Part shown: piece by piece, positions 1-6,194 of the stretch | Layout: every line of letters starts with the position of its first letter | How positions within the stretch are numbered: the stretch's first letter is position 1 | From: CAVSBT01 sp964609465 | Lineage (GTDB): Bacteria; Chloroflexota; Dehalococcoidia; DSTF01; JALHUB01 | DNA: 25,044 nucleotides | Reading direction: 5' to 3' | Assembly: GCA_964609465.1 (NCBI GenBank) | Contig: CAZSSQ010000013.1 | Location: 1-25,044 of the forward strand | Program-made: the position numbers and the translations under genes | Notes under the pieces: generated by a model | The model's database searches: none | What the model was told of the DNA's origin: nothing | The model's input: the letters and a program-made list of their open reading frames with translations, nothing else

Positions 1-510
1 GGCGATGTACATGGCCCAGATGACGGCCGCCGGCGAGTTGATGGTCATGGAGGTGGTGATCTCGCCCAGGGGTATGCCCCGGAAGAGGATCTCCATGTCG
101 GCCAGGGAGGAGACGCCGACGCCGCAGCGGCCGAACTCGCCCGCCGCCCGCGGGTCGTCGCTGTCGTAGCCCATGAGGGTAGGCAGGTCGAAGGCAACCG
201 AGAGGCCGGTCTCACCGTGGTCCAGCAGGTAGCGGTAGCGCTGGTTGGTCTCCTCGACGGTGCCGAAGCCGGCGAACATGCGGATGGTCCAGAGCCGGCC
301 GCGGTGGCCCGTGGGGTGGATGCCGCGCGTGAAGGGGGGCTCGCCGGGGAAGCCGATGTCCCGCAAATAGTCGATGTCGGCTACGTCGGTGGGGTCGTAG
401 AGGCGCCGGATGGGCCGACCGGAAGCGCTGGTGAAGAGGGCGTCCCGCTCCTGCCCCTTGCGCTCCACGCGCTCCTCCCATTGACGGCGCAGCTCTCCTA
501 GGTCTTCCAT
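1..510 (-). CDS. Methylmalonyl-CoA mutase family large subunit, N-terminal part (runs off window)
   Basis: The first 170 residues of a B12-dependent acyl-CoA mutase large (catalytic) subunit. The family interconverts branched and linear acyl-CoAs, classically methylmalonyl-CoA and succinyl-CoA. Family landmarks seen are RGRLWT at residues 70-75, AGFGTVEETNQRYRYLL from residue 80, GLSVAFDLPTLMGYDSD and, near the edge, TSMTINSPAA. These belong to the N-terminal part of the TIM barrel that binds the CoA substrate. The ATG at 508-510 is preceded by AGGGGA, and the protein starts MEDLGELRRQ, a normal family start. The usual TMY of the substrate pocket is TGH here (residues 67-69), and RQYAGF is RMFAGF, so the exact substrate is uncertain. 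The B12-binding domain would lie outside the window, in this protein or a separate small subunit. Confidence 0.9.
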   Translation of the reverse strand, partial: MEDLGELRRQWEERVERKGQERDALFTSASGRPIRRLYDPTDVADIDYLRDIGFPGEPPFTRGIHPTGHRGRLWTIRMFAGFGTVEETNQRYRYLLDHGETGLSVAFDLPTLMGYDSDDPRAAGEFGRCGVGVSSLADMEILFRGIPLGEITTSMTINSPAAVIWAMYIA

Positions 511-806
511 AGCGCTTGTCCCCTGGTTTCTGACCGTGCCCGTAGCCGAGGCTAGAAAGCCTCGCCTACGGATTGGGCCTCGTCCCTCGCCTAGTACAGC
601 TCCGTGTCCGGCGCGAAGGCCTCCATCTTGGCCTTCACCCAAACCATGAAGGCCCGGCCTGCGCCCCGTCTAGTATACGATGATCGAGCGATAAGCACAG
701 GTTAACCACGTGCCGGATGGCGATGGCATCGTCGACCACGACACGGCGGAGGACGACGGCCTCCAGCGTCAGGATGGCCGCCCGAGGGCGGTTCCCGCGC
801 CCGCGC
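511..806. other. Gene-free stretch between mutase and DUF192 genes
   Basis: This 296-base stretch holds no convincing gene. It contains the hairpin at 541-570. It also has a short minus-strand reading frame ending in TAG at 591-593, whose last 18 codons from ATG at 645-647 read MVWVKAKMEAFAPDTELY; this has no ribosome binding site and may be a chance frame or the tail of a lost gene. A TATACT hexamer on the minus strand (672-677) could be a -10 element for the mutase gene, but no good -35 accompanies it. A small GC hairpin at 778-791 lies just beyond the DUF192 stop and has no T tract. Confidence 0.5.
541..570. repeat. Intergenic near-perfect hairpin (REP-like)
   Basis: Thirteen-base arms (541-553 and 558-570) are complementary except for one C-C mismatch and enclose the loop AGAA. 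No T-run follows on either strand, so it does not look like an intrinsic terminator. It lies in the leader of the minus-strand mutase gene. It could be a dispersed palindromic repeat or a leader hairpin; the window has no second copy to decide. Confidence 0.55.
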
Positions 807-1277
807 TCAGGGCAGCTCTATCTGCGCCTCGTCCCCTATCTGCACGCCCTGCTCGGCAGCCAGGCCGGCCCGCACCTCCAGGACATACTGCGCAGGGCCG
901 CTGGGCTTGTAGAGCTTCAACTGCGGGTCAGGGACGCCCGGCTCAGGTTGGGCCGTCTGGACATCAACCACCCGGCCCTCGGCCGAGATCCAGATGATGT
1001 CGATAGGGATGAGCATGTCCTTCATCCAGAAGGTAAGAAGGCCGGGCTCCGGGAAAACGAAGAGCATGCCGCGGTCGTCGGGCAGAGAGTCGCGGCCTCC
1101 CAGGCCACGGTAGAAGGCGTCGCCCTCCGGCACCTCGGCTTGCACCGCCAGCGCCCCGATGCGTACGAGCGCGAGGCCAGGCTCGCGTGTGGCGACGGCA
1201 TCGTTCGAAGAGGCGCCGCAGGCGGCGCCAAGGAGAGCAGCCGCGGCCAGCACCGCTATGGCGAGAAAGCCCCTCAC
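807..1277 (-). CDS. DUF192 family secreted lipoprotein
   Basis: A 156-residue DUF192 protein. The family has no firmly established function. The conserved core is present: RGLGGRDSLPDDRGMLFVF, then FWMKDMLIPIDIIWI, then the C-terminal ALxVxAGLAAEQGVQIGD-like segment, here VLEVRAGLAAEQGVQIGD. The start is placed at GTG 1275-1277 because GGAGGT (1285-1290) sits 7 nt upstream; an upstream ATG at 1326-1328 would give an N-terminus lacking a signal sequence at its start. From GTG the protein begins with Arg and a hydrophobic stretch (residues 4-19) ending LLGAAC, so Cys20 would be lipidated. The -3 position is Gly rather than Leu, so the lipobox is imperfect. The domain is therefore expected outside the membrane. 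It diverges from amrS. Confidence 0.85.
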   Translation of the reverse strand: MRGFLAIAVLAAAALLGAACGASSNDAVATREPGLALVRIGALAVQAEVPEGDAFYRGLGGRDSLPDDRGMLFVFPEPGLLTFWMKDMLIPIDIIWISAEGRVVDVQTAQPEPGVPDPQLKLYKPSGPAQYVLEVRAGLAAEQGVQIGDEAQIELP

Positions 1278-1336
1278 GCCTTGGACCTCCGGTTGCACAA
1301 TATGGCTATAATATATGGTGGAGATCAAGAACAGTC
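1278..1336. promoter_or_regulatory. Shared divergent promoter region of DUF192 gene and amrS
   Basis: An AT-rich island in GC-rich DNA. On the plus strand a perfect TATAAT (1307-1312) lies 24 nt before the amrS ATG, with no good -35 at 16-18 nt; TTGGAC at 1281-1286 is 20 nt away. On the minus strand TTGATC (1323-1328) and CATATT (1299-1304), 18 nt apart, could serve the DUF192 gene. The two candidate promoters interleave, so polymerase binding should be mutually exclusive. Confidence 0.45.
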
Positions 1337-2401
1337 ATGTCCTCAAAGACCCTGACCTCTCTGGCCGATGTCCTGGACCCCAGCACCAAGGAGGGCGACC
1401 TCTACGAGAAGCTGGAGGGCGGTCGCGTGCGCTGCTACGCCTGCGGCCACCGCTGCCTGATCCTGGACGGCCTGCGCGGCATCTGCAAGGTGCGCTTCAA
1501 TGAGGGCGGCGTCCTCCGGGTGCCGACGGGCTACGTGACGGCCCTGAACTGCGACCCCACAGAGAAGAAGCCCTTCTTCCACGTGCTGCCCGGGTCGCAG
1601 ACGCTGACCTTCGGCATGCTGGGCTGCGACTTCCACTGCCCCTACTGTCAGAACTGGCTCAGCTCCCAGGCCCTGCGCGACCCGGCGGCAGGCACCGGCG
1701 CCATGCGCATCGGTGCTGAGGAGATGGTAGCCCTGGCCCGCCGCCACGGCGCCCGCCTCATCGGCAGCTCATACAACGAACCCCTCATCACTGCCGAGTG
1801 GGCGGTGGAGGTCTTTCGCCTCGCCCGTCCCCAGGGGCTCCGCACCCTCTTCGTCTCCAACGGCAACGCCACCCGCGAGGCCCTGGAGTACCTGCGGCCG
1901 TGGCTAGACTGCTACAAGATTGACCTCAAGTCCATGTCGCAGAAGAACTACCGGCTACTGGGGGGACGCCTGGAGAACGTCCTGGACACTATCAAGATGG
2001 TCCGGGAGATGGGGTTCTGGACAGAGGTGGTGACCCTCGTGGTCCCGGGCTGGAACGACTCGGAGGGGGAACTGAGGGAGGCGGCGCGCTTTCTGGTCTC
2101 GGTGTCGCCGGACATCCCCTGGCACGTCACCGCCTTCCACAAGAACTACAAGATGACGGGCCCCGCCAACACGTCAGCGGCCACCCTGCTTCGGGCGGCG
2201 GCCATCGGCCGCGAGGAGGGTGTGCGTTTCGTCTACGCCGGCAACCTGCCCGGCTCCGTCGGCCCCCACGAGAACACCTACTGCCCGCAGTGCGGCACCC
2301 TTTTGGTGGAGCGCTACGGCTACCACATCGCCCAGTACAAGTTGGAGCCCGGCGGTCGCTGCCCCTCTTGCTCGGCCCTCATCCCAGGGGTGTGGGACTA
2401 A
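1337..2401 (+). CDS. amrS: AmmeMemoRadiSam system radical SAM enzyme
   Basis: A 354-residue radical SAM protein matching the AmrS family, formerly annotated as pyruvate formate-lyase activating enzyme-like. The CX3CX2C cluster motif is C97-DFH-C101-PY-C104, followed by QNW. An N-terminal cysteine group (C33, C36, C40, C50) and a C-terminal zinc-ribbon-like set (C316, C319, C342, C345) are also family features. The reaction is not settled; the family is named for its genomic link to AMMECR1 and Memo domain proteins, neither of which is adjacent here. The ATG at 1337 gives the usual family N-terminus; GGTGGAG at 1317-1323 is a rather distant (13 nt) ribosome binding site. An in-frame extension to 1187 overlaps the divergent gene and encodes Arg-rich nonsense, so it was not used. 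Confidence 0.9.
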   Translation: MSSKTLTSLADVLDPSTKEGDLYEKLEGGRVRCYACGHRCLILDGLRGICKVRFNEGGVLRVPTGYVTALNCDPTEKKPFFHVLPGSQTLTFGMLGCDFHCPYCQNWLSSQALRDPAAGTGAMRIGAEEMVALARRHGARLIGSSYNEPLITAEWAVEVFRLARPQGLRTLFVSNGNATREALEYLRPWLDCYKIDLKSMSQKNYRLLGGRLENVLDTIKMVREMGFWTEVVTLVVPGWNDSEGELREAARFLVSVSPDIPWHVTAFHKNYKMTGPANTSAATLLRAAAIGREEGVRFVYAGNLPGSVGPHENTYCPQCGTLLVERYGYHIAQYKLEPGGRCPSCSALIPGVWD

Positions 2402-2483
2402 CACCCGCCGGGGCAGCGACGAACCCCCCGTCTTCGCGAGCGGGCACGTCGCCGGCCACGGGGCCTGAGGTGAGAGGCGCTTC

Positions 2484-2771
2484 CTACTTCTTGAGGCGCG
2501 CCTGGAAGACCTCGACGGGGATGGCGGGCAAGGTCATGATCTGGATAGTGCCGCGGGCGCCCAGCTCCACGGAGATGCCGGCTATGGTCTCGTTATCAGG
2601 AGCCTCCACGACGTTGACGAAGTCGTAGGGACCCAGGACCGCCCACTGGCCCACCACCTTAGCCCCCATGGATTCGATCTCCCTGTTCACCTCCTGGATA
2701 CGGGATGGCTTGTCCTTGACCGTCTTCCGCCCTTCGTCGGTGAGGGTGCTGAGCAGGATGTAGGTAGCCAC
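2484..2771 (-). CDS. GYD domain protein
   Basis: A 95-residue cytoplasmic protein of the GYD family (PF08734), small ferredoxin-like-fold proteins of unknown function. The signature GPYD is at residues 47-50 in the context WAVLGPYDFVNVVEAPDNE, after a conserved start ATYILLSTLTDEGRK. Length is normal for the family. The start is GTG at 2769-2771, with GGGAGGA 5 nt upstream; further in-frame codons upstream run through the promoter and give unrelated low-complexity residues, so they were excluded. It is monocistronic, converging with amrS and diverging from rex, and its own promoter is recognisable at 2900-2927, giving a leader of about 120 nt. Confidence 0.88.
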   Translation of the reverse strand: MATYILLSTLTDEGRKTVKDKPSRIQEVNREIESMGAKVVGQWAVLGPYDFVNVVEAPDNETIAGISVELGARGTIQIMTLPAIPVEVFQARLKK

Positions 2772-2894
2772 AAGAGTCCTCCCTTCTCTACCGAGCCTGT
2801 CTCCCACCACTGCCGGCCGGCGACAGGCACGCGCTCCTTGCCAGCGAGGCCCGCCAGCGAAGACGTGGCAGCACCCCGCCTCAGGCATGAGATA

Positions 2895-2909
2895 GGCGTA
2901 TAATACGCC
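2895..2909. promoter_or_regulatory. Perfect palindrome over the -10 box of the GYD gene
   Basis: GGCGTATAATACGCC is a perfect 7-base inverted repeat around one central base. It covers the -10 hexamer of the minus-strand GYD promoter. This placement is typical of a repressor operator. The cognate regulator is unknown, and the sequence does not match the Rex box. Confidence 0.5.
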
Positions 2910-2927
2910 GTCGCCCCTGTCTGTCAA
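2900..2927 (-). promoter_or_regulatory. Promoter of the GYD gene
   Basis: On the minus strand a consensus -35 TTGACA (2922-2927) and -10 TATTAT (2900-2905) are separated by 16 nt. Transcription would start near 2893, leaving a leader of about 120 nt before the GTG at 2771. The leader contains a GCCTGT/ACAGGC inverted repeat, but I do not recognise a riboswitch. Confidence 0.7.
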
Positions 2928-2951
2928 TGGTATGGCCTGCGCTTCATCCTG

Positions 2952-2980
2952 TTGACGCCCGATGCCAAAGTGCATAACAT
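2952..2980 (+). promoter_or_regulatory. Promoter of rex
   Basis: The -35 is TTGACG (2952-2957) and the -10 is TAACAT (2975-2980), with a 17-nt spacer. The start site would fall near 2987, inside the Rex-box-like palindrome, about 73 nt before the rex ATG. Confidence 0.55.
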
Positions 2981-2998
2981 TGTGCCGAAATGCGCAAT
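2979..2998. promoter_or_regulatory. Rex-box-like operator at the rex promoter
   Basis: ATTGTGC and GCGCAAT flank a 6-nt spacer; the arms match as an inverted repeat at 6 of 7 positions. The core TTGTGC-N6-GCGCAA has the same 18-bp geometry as the known Rex consensus TTGTGA-N6-TCACAA. It overlaps the last bases of the rex -10 and the predicted start site, where a bound repressor would block transcription. Autoregulation by Rex is inferred. Confidence 0.6.
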
Positions 2999-3059
2999 TT
3001 GACCGGGGGATCCCCAGCGCCCGGAGGACCCACCGAGGGTAACCCTTAGGAGAGGGGCA

Positions 3060-3698
3060 ATGCCTATCGACATCCCGGAGGTCGTCATCGACAGGCTTCC
3101 TGTCTACGCGCGTGCCCTGAAGCTACTGGAAAGGGACAGCCGCGAGGTGGTGAGCTCTTACGAGCTAGGGGAACAGCTAGGGGTCACGCCGGCCCAGATC
3201 CGGAAGGACCTGAGCTACTTCGGCCGCTTCGGCAAGCAGGGCCGAGGCTACAACGTGCATCGCCTTCTGAGCGAGCTGCGCCAGATCCTGGGCCTGGAAC
3301 AGCAGTGGACGCTGGCGCTTGTAGGCGTGGGGAACCTGGGGCGGGCCATTCTCACCTACGGCGGCTTTGCCCCAGAAGCCTTCTCCATTGTGGAGGCCTT
3401 CGACGCCAGTCCGGAGATCGTGGGCCAGCGGGTGGGCCAGGTCGTGGTTCGCGACGTCAAGGAGTTGCCGGATGTCCTCCAACGTTCGCCGGTGGACATC
3501 GGCATCGTGGCCGTGCCTGCGGCCGCAGCCCAGGAGGTCATCGATACCCTGGTCTCCTGCGGTACCAAAGCTATTCTCAATTACGCTCCCATCGCCGCGC
3601 GCGTGCACCGCGACATCCGCATGCGCTACATCGACCCGGTGCTGGCCCTCCAGAGCATGACCTTCTACCTGAAGAGCGAGAAGGTGAGCGCCAGGTAG
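3060..3698 (+). CDS. rex: Redox-sensing transcriptional repressor Rex
   Basis: A 212-residue Rex protein, a dimeric repressor that leaves DNA when the NADH/NAD+ ratio rises and typically controls fermentative and respiratory genes. The N-terminal winged helix (to about residue 80) includes the recognition segment TPAQIRKDLSYFGRFGKQG (43-61), near-identical to other Rex proteins. The Rossmann domain begins ALVGVGNLGRAIL with the dinucleotide motif GVGNLG at 89-94. A C-terminal swapped helix (YIDPVLALQSMTFYL) follows. Full length. ATG 3060 is preceded by TAGGAGAGG. A Rex-box-like site lies at its own promoter, and a terminator follows at 3725-3750. Confidence 0.97.
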   Translation: MPIDIPEVVIDRLPVYARALKLLERDSREVVSSYELGEQLGVTPAQIRKDLSYFGRFGKQGRGYNVHRLLSELRQILGLEQQWTLALVGVGNLGRAILTYGGFAPEAFSIVEAFDASPEIVGQRVGQVVVRDVKELPDVLQRSPVDIGIVAVPAAAAQEVIDTLVSCGTKAILNYAPIAARVHRDIRMRYIDPVLALQSMTFYLKSEKVSAR

Positions 3699-3724
3699 AC
3701 AAAGCGGACGACGGCGGCAAAGCA

Positions 3725-3750
3725 GAAGGCCAGGCTTGCGCCTGGCCTTC
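3725..3750. terminator. Bidirectional hairpin terminator between rex and mreB
   Basis: A perfect 11-bp stem (3725-3735 with 3740-3750) encloses the loop TTGC. It lies 26 nt after the rex stop and 18 nt after the mreB stop. On the plus strand CTCTTCC follows; the T-run is weak, but the position between convergent genes supports termination in both directions. Confidence 0.75.
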
Positions 3751-3768
3751 CTCTTCCGTCCCTCGCCC

Positions 3769-4800
3769 CTACAGGCTGGCGACCAGGGACTCCTCCTCGG
3801 TGGGAAGGCTGCGCTTGATGACCTCCAGGTGCTCCAGGGCAGCGCCAGCTCCTACGGCGACGCAGTCCATGGGGTTCTCCGCCGCCTGGCAGGGCACCCC
3901 CGTCTCCTGGGTGAGAAGGAGGTCCAGGTGCCGCAGCAGCGAACCGCCGCCCGTCAGCACGATACCGCGGTCGATGACGTCCGAGGCCAGCTCAGGAGGC
4001 GTGCGTTCCAGGACAGAGCGCACCGTCTGGACAATGCTGGCCAGACAGTCCTGCACCGCCTGTGTCGCTTCCTGGGAGGAGACCACCACTGTCTTGGGCA
4101 GGCCTGAGATCTGGTCGCGACCGCGGACCTCCATGGTCAGCTCCTCTTCCAGGGGTAGGGCGCTGCCGATGGCTATCTTCACCTCCTCCGCCGTGCGGTC
4201 GCCGATGATGAGGTTGTGGCGGCGCTTGATGTAGCCGGCAATGGCGTCGTCCATGCGGTCGCCGGCCAAGCGCACCGACTCGCTGACCACGATGCCGTAC
4301 ATTGAGATAACGGCGGCTTCGGTGCGGCCGCCGCCGATGTCGACGATCATGTTGCCACTGGGGGAGCCCACGGGGATGCGGGCGCCGATGGCAGCGGCCA
4401 GAGGCTCCGGTATGAGATGGGCCGGCCGCCGCGCCCCCGCCTGCTCCGCCGCGTCCCGCACCGCCCGCTGCTCGACGCTGGTAACACCCGCCGGGATGCA
4501 GACCATGACCTCCGGCTTGATGAGGCTAAAGCGTCCCACCGTCTTGGTGATGAAGTAGCGCAGCATAGCCTCCGTGATCAAGTAGTCGGCTATGACGCCG
4601 TCGCGCATGGGCCTGATGACGGAGATGCTGCTGGGTGTCCGCCCGATCATGCTGCGGGCCTCTTCACCGACCGCCACCACCGTGTTGTCGCGGACAGCGA
4701 GGGCCACCACAGCCGGCTCGTTGATGATGATGCCTCGCCCCTTGACGTACACAAGGACGTTGGCTGTTCCCAGGTCTATGCCCAGCCTCTTTGCCAGCAT
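3769..4800 (-). CDS. mreB: Rod shape-determining protein MreB (MreB/Mbl type)
   Basis: A 343-residue bacterial actin that forms membrane-bound filaments guiding lateral cell-wall synthesis. Actin-fold landmarks: LGIDLGTANVLVYVKGRGI near the N-terminus (phosphate 1), RPMRDGVIADY, KPEVMVCIPAGVTSVEQRAV, IPEPLAAAIGA, MIVDIGGGRTEAAVIS (phosphate 2) and GIVLTGGGSLL (adenosine loop). The usual DIGGGTTE is DIGGGRTE, a substitution at a nucleotide-contact loop. The start is ATG at 4798-4800 with GGGAGG upstream; the longer in-frame extension is the antisense shadow of murA and is rejected. No mreC or mreD follows. murA lies 46 nt upstream, so the two are probably cotranscribed. Confidence 0.95.
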   Translation of the reverse strand: MLAKRLGIDLGTANVLVYVKGRGIIINEPAVVALAVRDNTVVAVGEEARSMIGRTPSSISVIRPMRDGVIADYLITEAMLRYFITKTVGRFSLIKPEVMVCIPAGVTSVEQRAVRDAAEQAGARRPAHLIPEPLAAAIGARIPVGSPSGNMIVDIGGGRTEAAVISMYGIVVSESVRLAGDRMDDAIAGYIKRRHNLIIGDRTAEEVKIAIGSALPLEEELTMEVRGRDQISGLPKTVVVSSQEATQAVQDCLASIVQTVRSVLERTPPELASDVIDRGIVLTGGGSLLRHLDLLLTQETGVPCQAAENPMDCVAVGAGAALEHLEVIKRSLPTEEESLVASL

Positions 4801-4846
4801 GTTCCCTCCCAAGAAGGGCCCAGGCCCGTCTTCGGGCCCCGCCCTG

Positions 4847-6103
4847 CTAGACGCGCTGTATGACGGCTCCCAGAGAACGCAGCTTCTGGTCCATGGCTTC
4901 GTACCCCCGGTCCAGGTGGTAAATGTCCGAAATCTCCGTCCACCCCTGAGCTGCCAGCCCGGCCAGAACGAGGGCGGCGCCAGCCCGTATGTCCAGGGCC
5001 CGCACGCTGACCCCAATGAGGGGCGTCGGGCCGCTGACGATAGCTGTGGTGCCGGAGGTGACCACCTCAGCCCCCATCTTGCGCAGCTCACCCACATAGA
5101 GCAACCGGTTATCGAAGACGCGCTCATAGATGAAGCTGACGCCCTGAGCCTGCGTGAGGAGGACAGACATGGGGGCCTGGAGATCGGTGGGCAGGCCTGG
5201 GTAAGGGACCGCCTGAGCATTGACGGCACGCAGGGGCCCGCGGCGCCGCACCCTGAGCCCCGCCTCCGTCTCTTCCACCTCTACGCCCGACTCCCGCAGC
5301 TTCCAGACGAGGGCGTCCAGGTGCGATGCCAGGCCCTCCTCTATCTCGACCTCACCCTTGGTGATGGCGGCGGCGATGGCAAAGGTGCCGGCCTCGATGC
5401 GGTCAGGAATGAGGCGATGGCTGGTCCCGTGCAGGCCCTGCACCCCATCGATCTGTATGGTGTGACCACCCGCACCGCAGATGCGGGCACCCATGGCGTT
5501 CAGCATGTCGGCCAGGCTGGCTACCTCCGGTTCGGCGGCAGCGTTGACGATGACGGTGGCGCCTTCGGCCAGGGTAGCCGCCATCATCAGGTTCTGTGTG
5601 CCAAGGACACTGGGGTAGTCCATGAAGACACGCGATCCCCGCAAACGCGGGGCGCGGGCCACGAACTTGTCGCCCTCACGGCGGACGTCGGCGCCCAGCA
5701 TGGCGAACCCCGAGAGGTGCACGTCGAGGGGCCGGAGGCCGATGACGTCGCCGCCGGGAGGACAACAGGCCGCCTCTCCAAAACGGGCCAGGAGAGGCCC
5801 CATGACCAGGAAGCTGGCCCGCAGGCTGATGGCCAGCTCGCTGGGGGCAATGAAGGTGCGCAAGTCGCCGGAGTTGAGGCGCAGGACTCCCGGCGAGATA
5901 CGCTCCACCTTCGTGCCCAGCGCCTGCATTATGTCTAGCATGAAGCGGACGTCGCCGATGTCGGGCACATTCTCCAGGCAGCAGTCGTCGCTCGTCAGGA
6001 GGGTAGCAGCCAGCGTGTGGACAGCGGCATTCTTGTTGCCGCTGACCCGCACCGCGCCTTGCAGCCGGTGGCCGCCCTCGATGAGAAAGCGCTCGCTCGT
6101 CAC
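4847..6103 (-). CDS. murA: UDP-N-acetylglucosamine 1-carboxyvinyltransferase, Cys-to-Asp form
   Basis: A 418-residue MurA, which transfers enolpyruvate from PEP to UDP-GlcNAc, the first committed step of peptidoglycan synthesis. Family landmarks: SGNKNAA (Lys24), RASFLVMGPLLARFG, PGGDVIGLRPLDVHL, YPGLPTDLQAP (catalytic Asp region), DIRAGAALVLAG (Arg contacting PEP) and YHLDRGYE near the end. The catalytic-loop residue that is Cys115 in E. coli is Asp119 here. MurA enzymes with Asp here, as in Mycobacterium and Chlamydia, are active and naturally insensitive to fosfomycin. The start is GTG at 6101-6103, with GAGGTGG a few nt upstream. Its own promoter is likely at 6131-6159, between it and atpC. 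Confidence 0.96.
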   Translation of the reverse strand: MTSERFLIEGGHRLQGAVRVSGNKNAAVHTLAATLLTSDDCCLENVPDIGDVRFMLDIMQALGTKVERISPGVLRLNSGDLRTFIAPSELAISLRASFLVMGPLLARFGEAACCPPGGDVIGLRPLDVHLSGFAMLGADVRREGDKFVARAPRLRGSRVFMDYPSVLGTQNLMMAATLAEGATVIVNAAAEPEVASLADMLNAMGARICGAGGHTIQIDGVQGLHGTSHRLIPDRIEAGTFAIAAAITKGEVEIEEGLASHLDALVWKLRESGVEVEETEAGLRVRRRGPLRAVNAQAVPYPGLPTDLQAPMSVLLTQAQGVSFIYERVFDNRLLYVGELRKMGAEVVTSGTTAIVSGPTPLIGVSVRALDIRAGAALVLAGLAAQGWTEISDIYHLDRGYEAMDQKLRSLGAVIQRV

Positions 6104-6130
6104 GCCGCCACCTCAGTTATTGTCACGTGG

Positions 6131-6159
6131 AGAATACAGGGGGGCGAGTCGCGACGCAA
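6131..6159 (-). promoter_or_regulatory. Likely promoter of murA-mreB
   Basis: On the minus strand TTGCGT (6154-6159) and TATTCT (6131-6136) are spaced exactly 17 nt. Transcription would start about 20 nt before the murA GTG. It lies in the 91-bp gap after atpC, so murA-mreB may be expressed apart from the atp operon. Confidence 0.55.
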
Positions 6160-6194
6160 GCTATCAGGGGGAGGGACCGCCGCCGACGGAGACC

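Noticed and set aside
778..791. Hairpin after the DUF192 stop as a terminator
   Set aside because: Short 5-bp stem, tetraloop, no T-run on the minus strand.
1187..1336. N-terminal extension of AmrS
   Set aside because: Arg-rich, overlaps the divergent DUF192 gene and promoter; family proteins start near ATG 1337.
2772..2893. Possible cobalamin riboswitch in the GYD leader (a GGGAGACAGGC stretch resembling part of the B12 box)
   Set aside because: Only one short segment matches; the other conserved cobalamin riboswitch segments are absent or in the wrong order, and GYD has no B12 link.
4823..4838. GGCCCG/CGGGCC hairpin between murA and mreB as a terminator
   Set aside because: Six-bp stem with no T-run; the murA-mreB gap is only 46 bp and cotranscription seems more likely.
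4801..5229. Long N-terminal extension of MreB
   Set aside because: In-frame by chance through murA on the same strand; it is not homologous to MreB, and a good ribosome binding site precedes ATG 4800.
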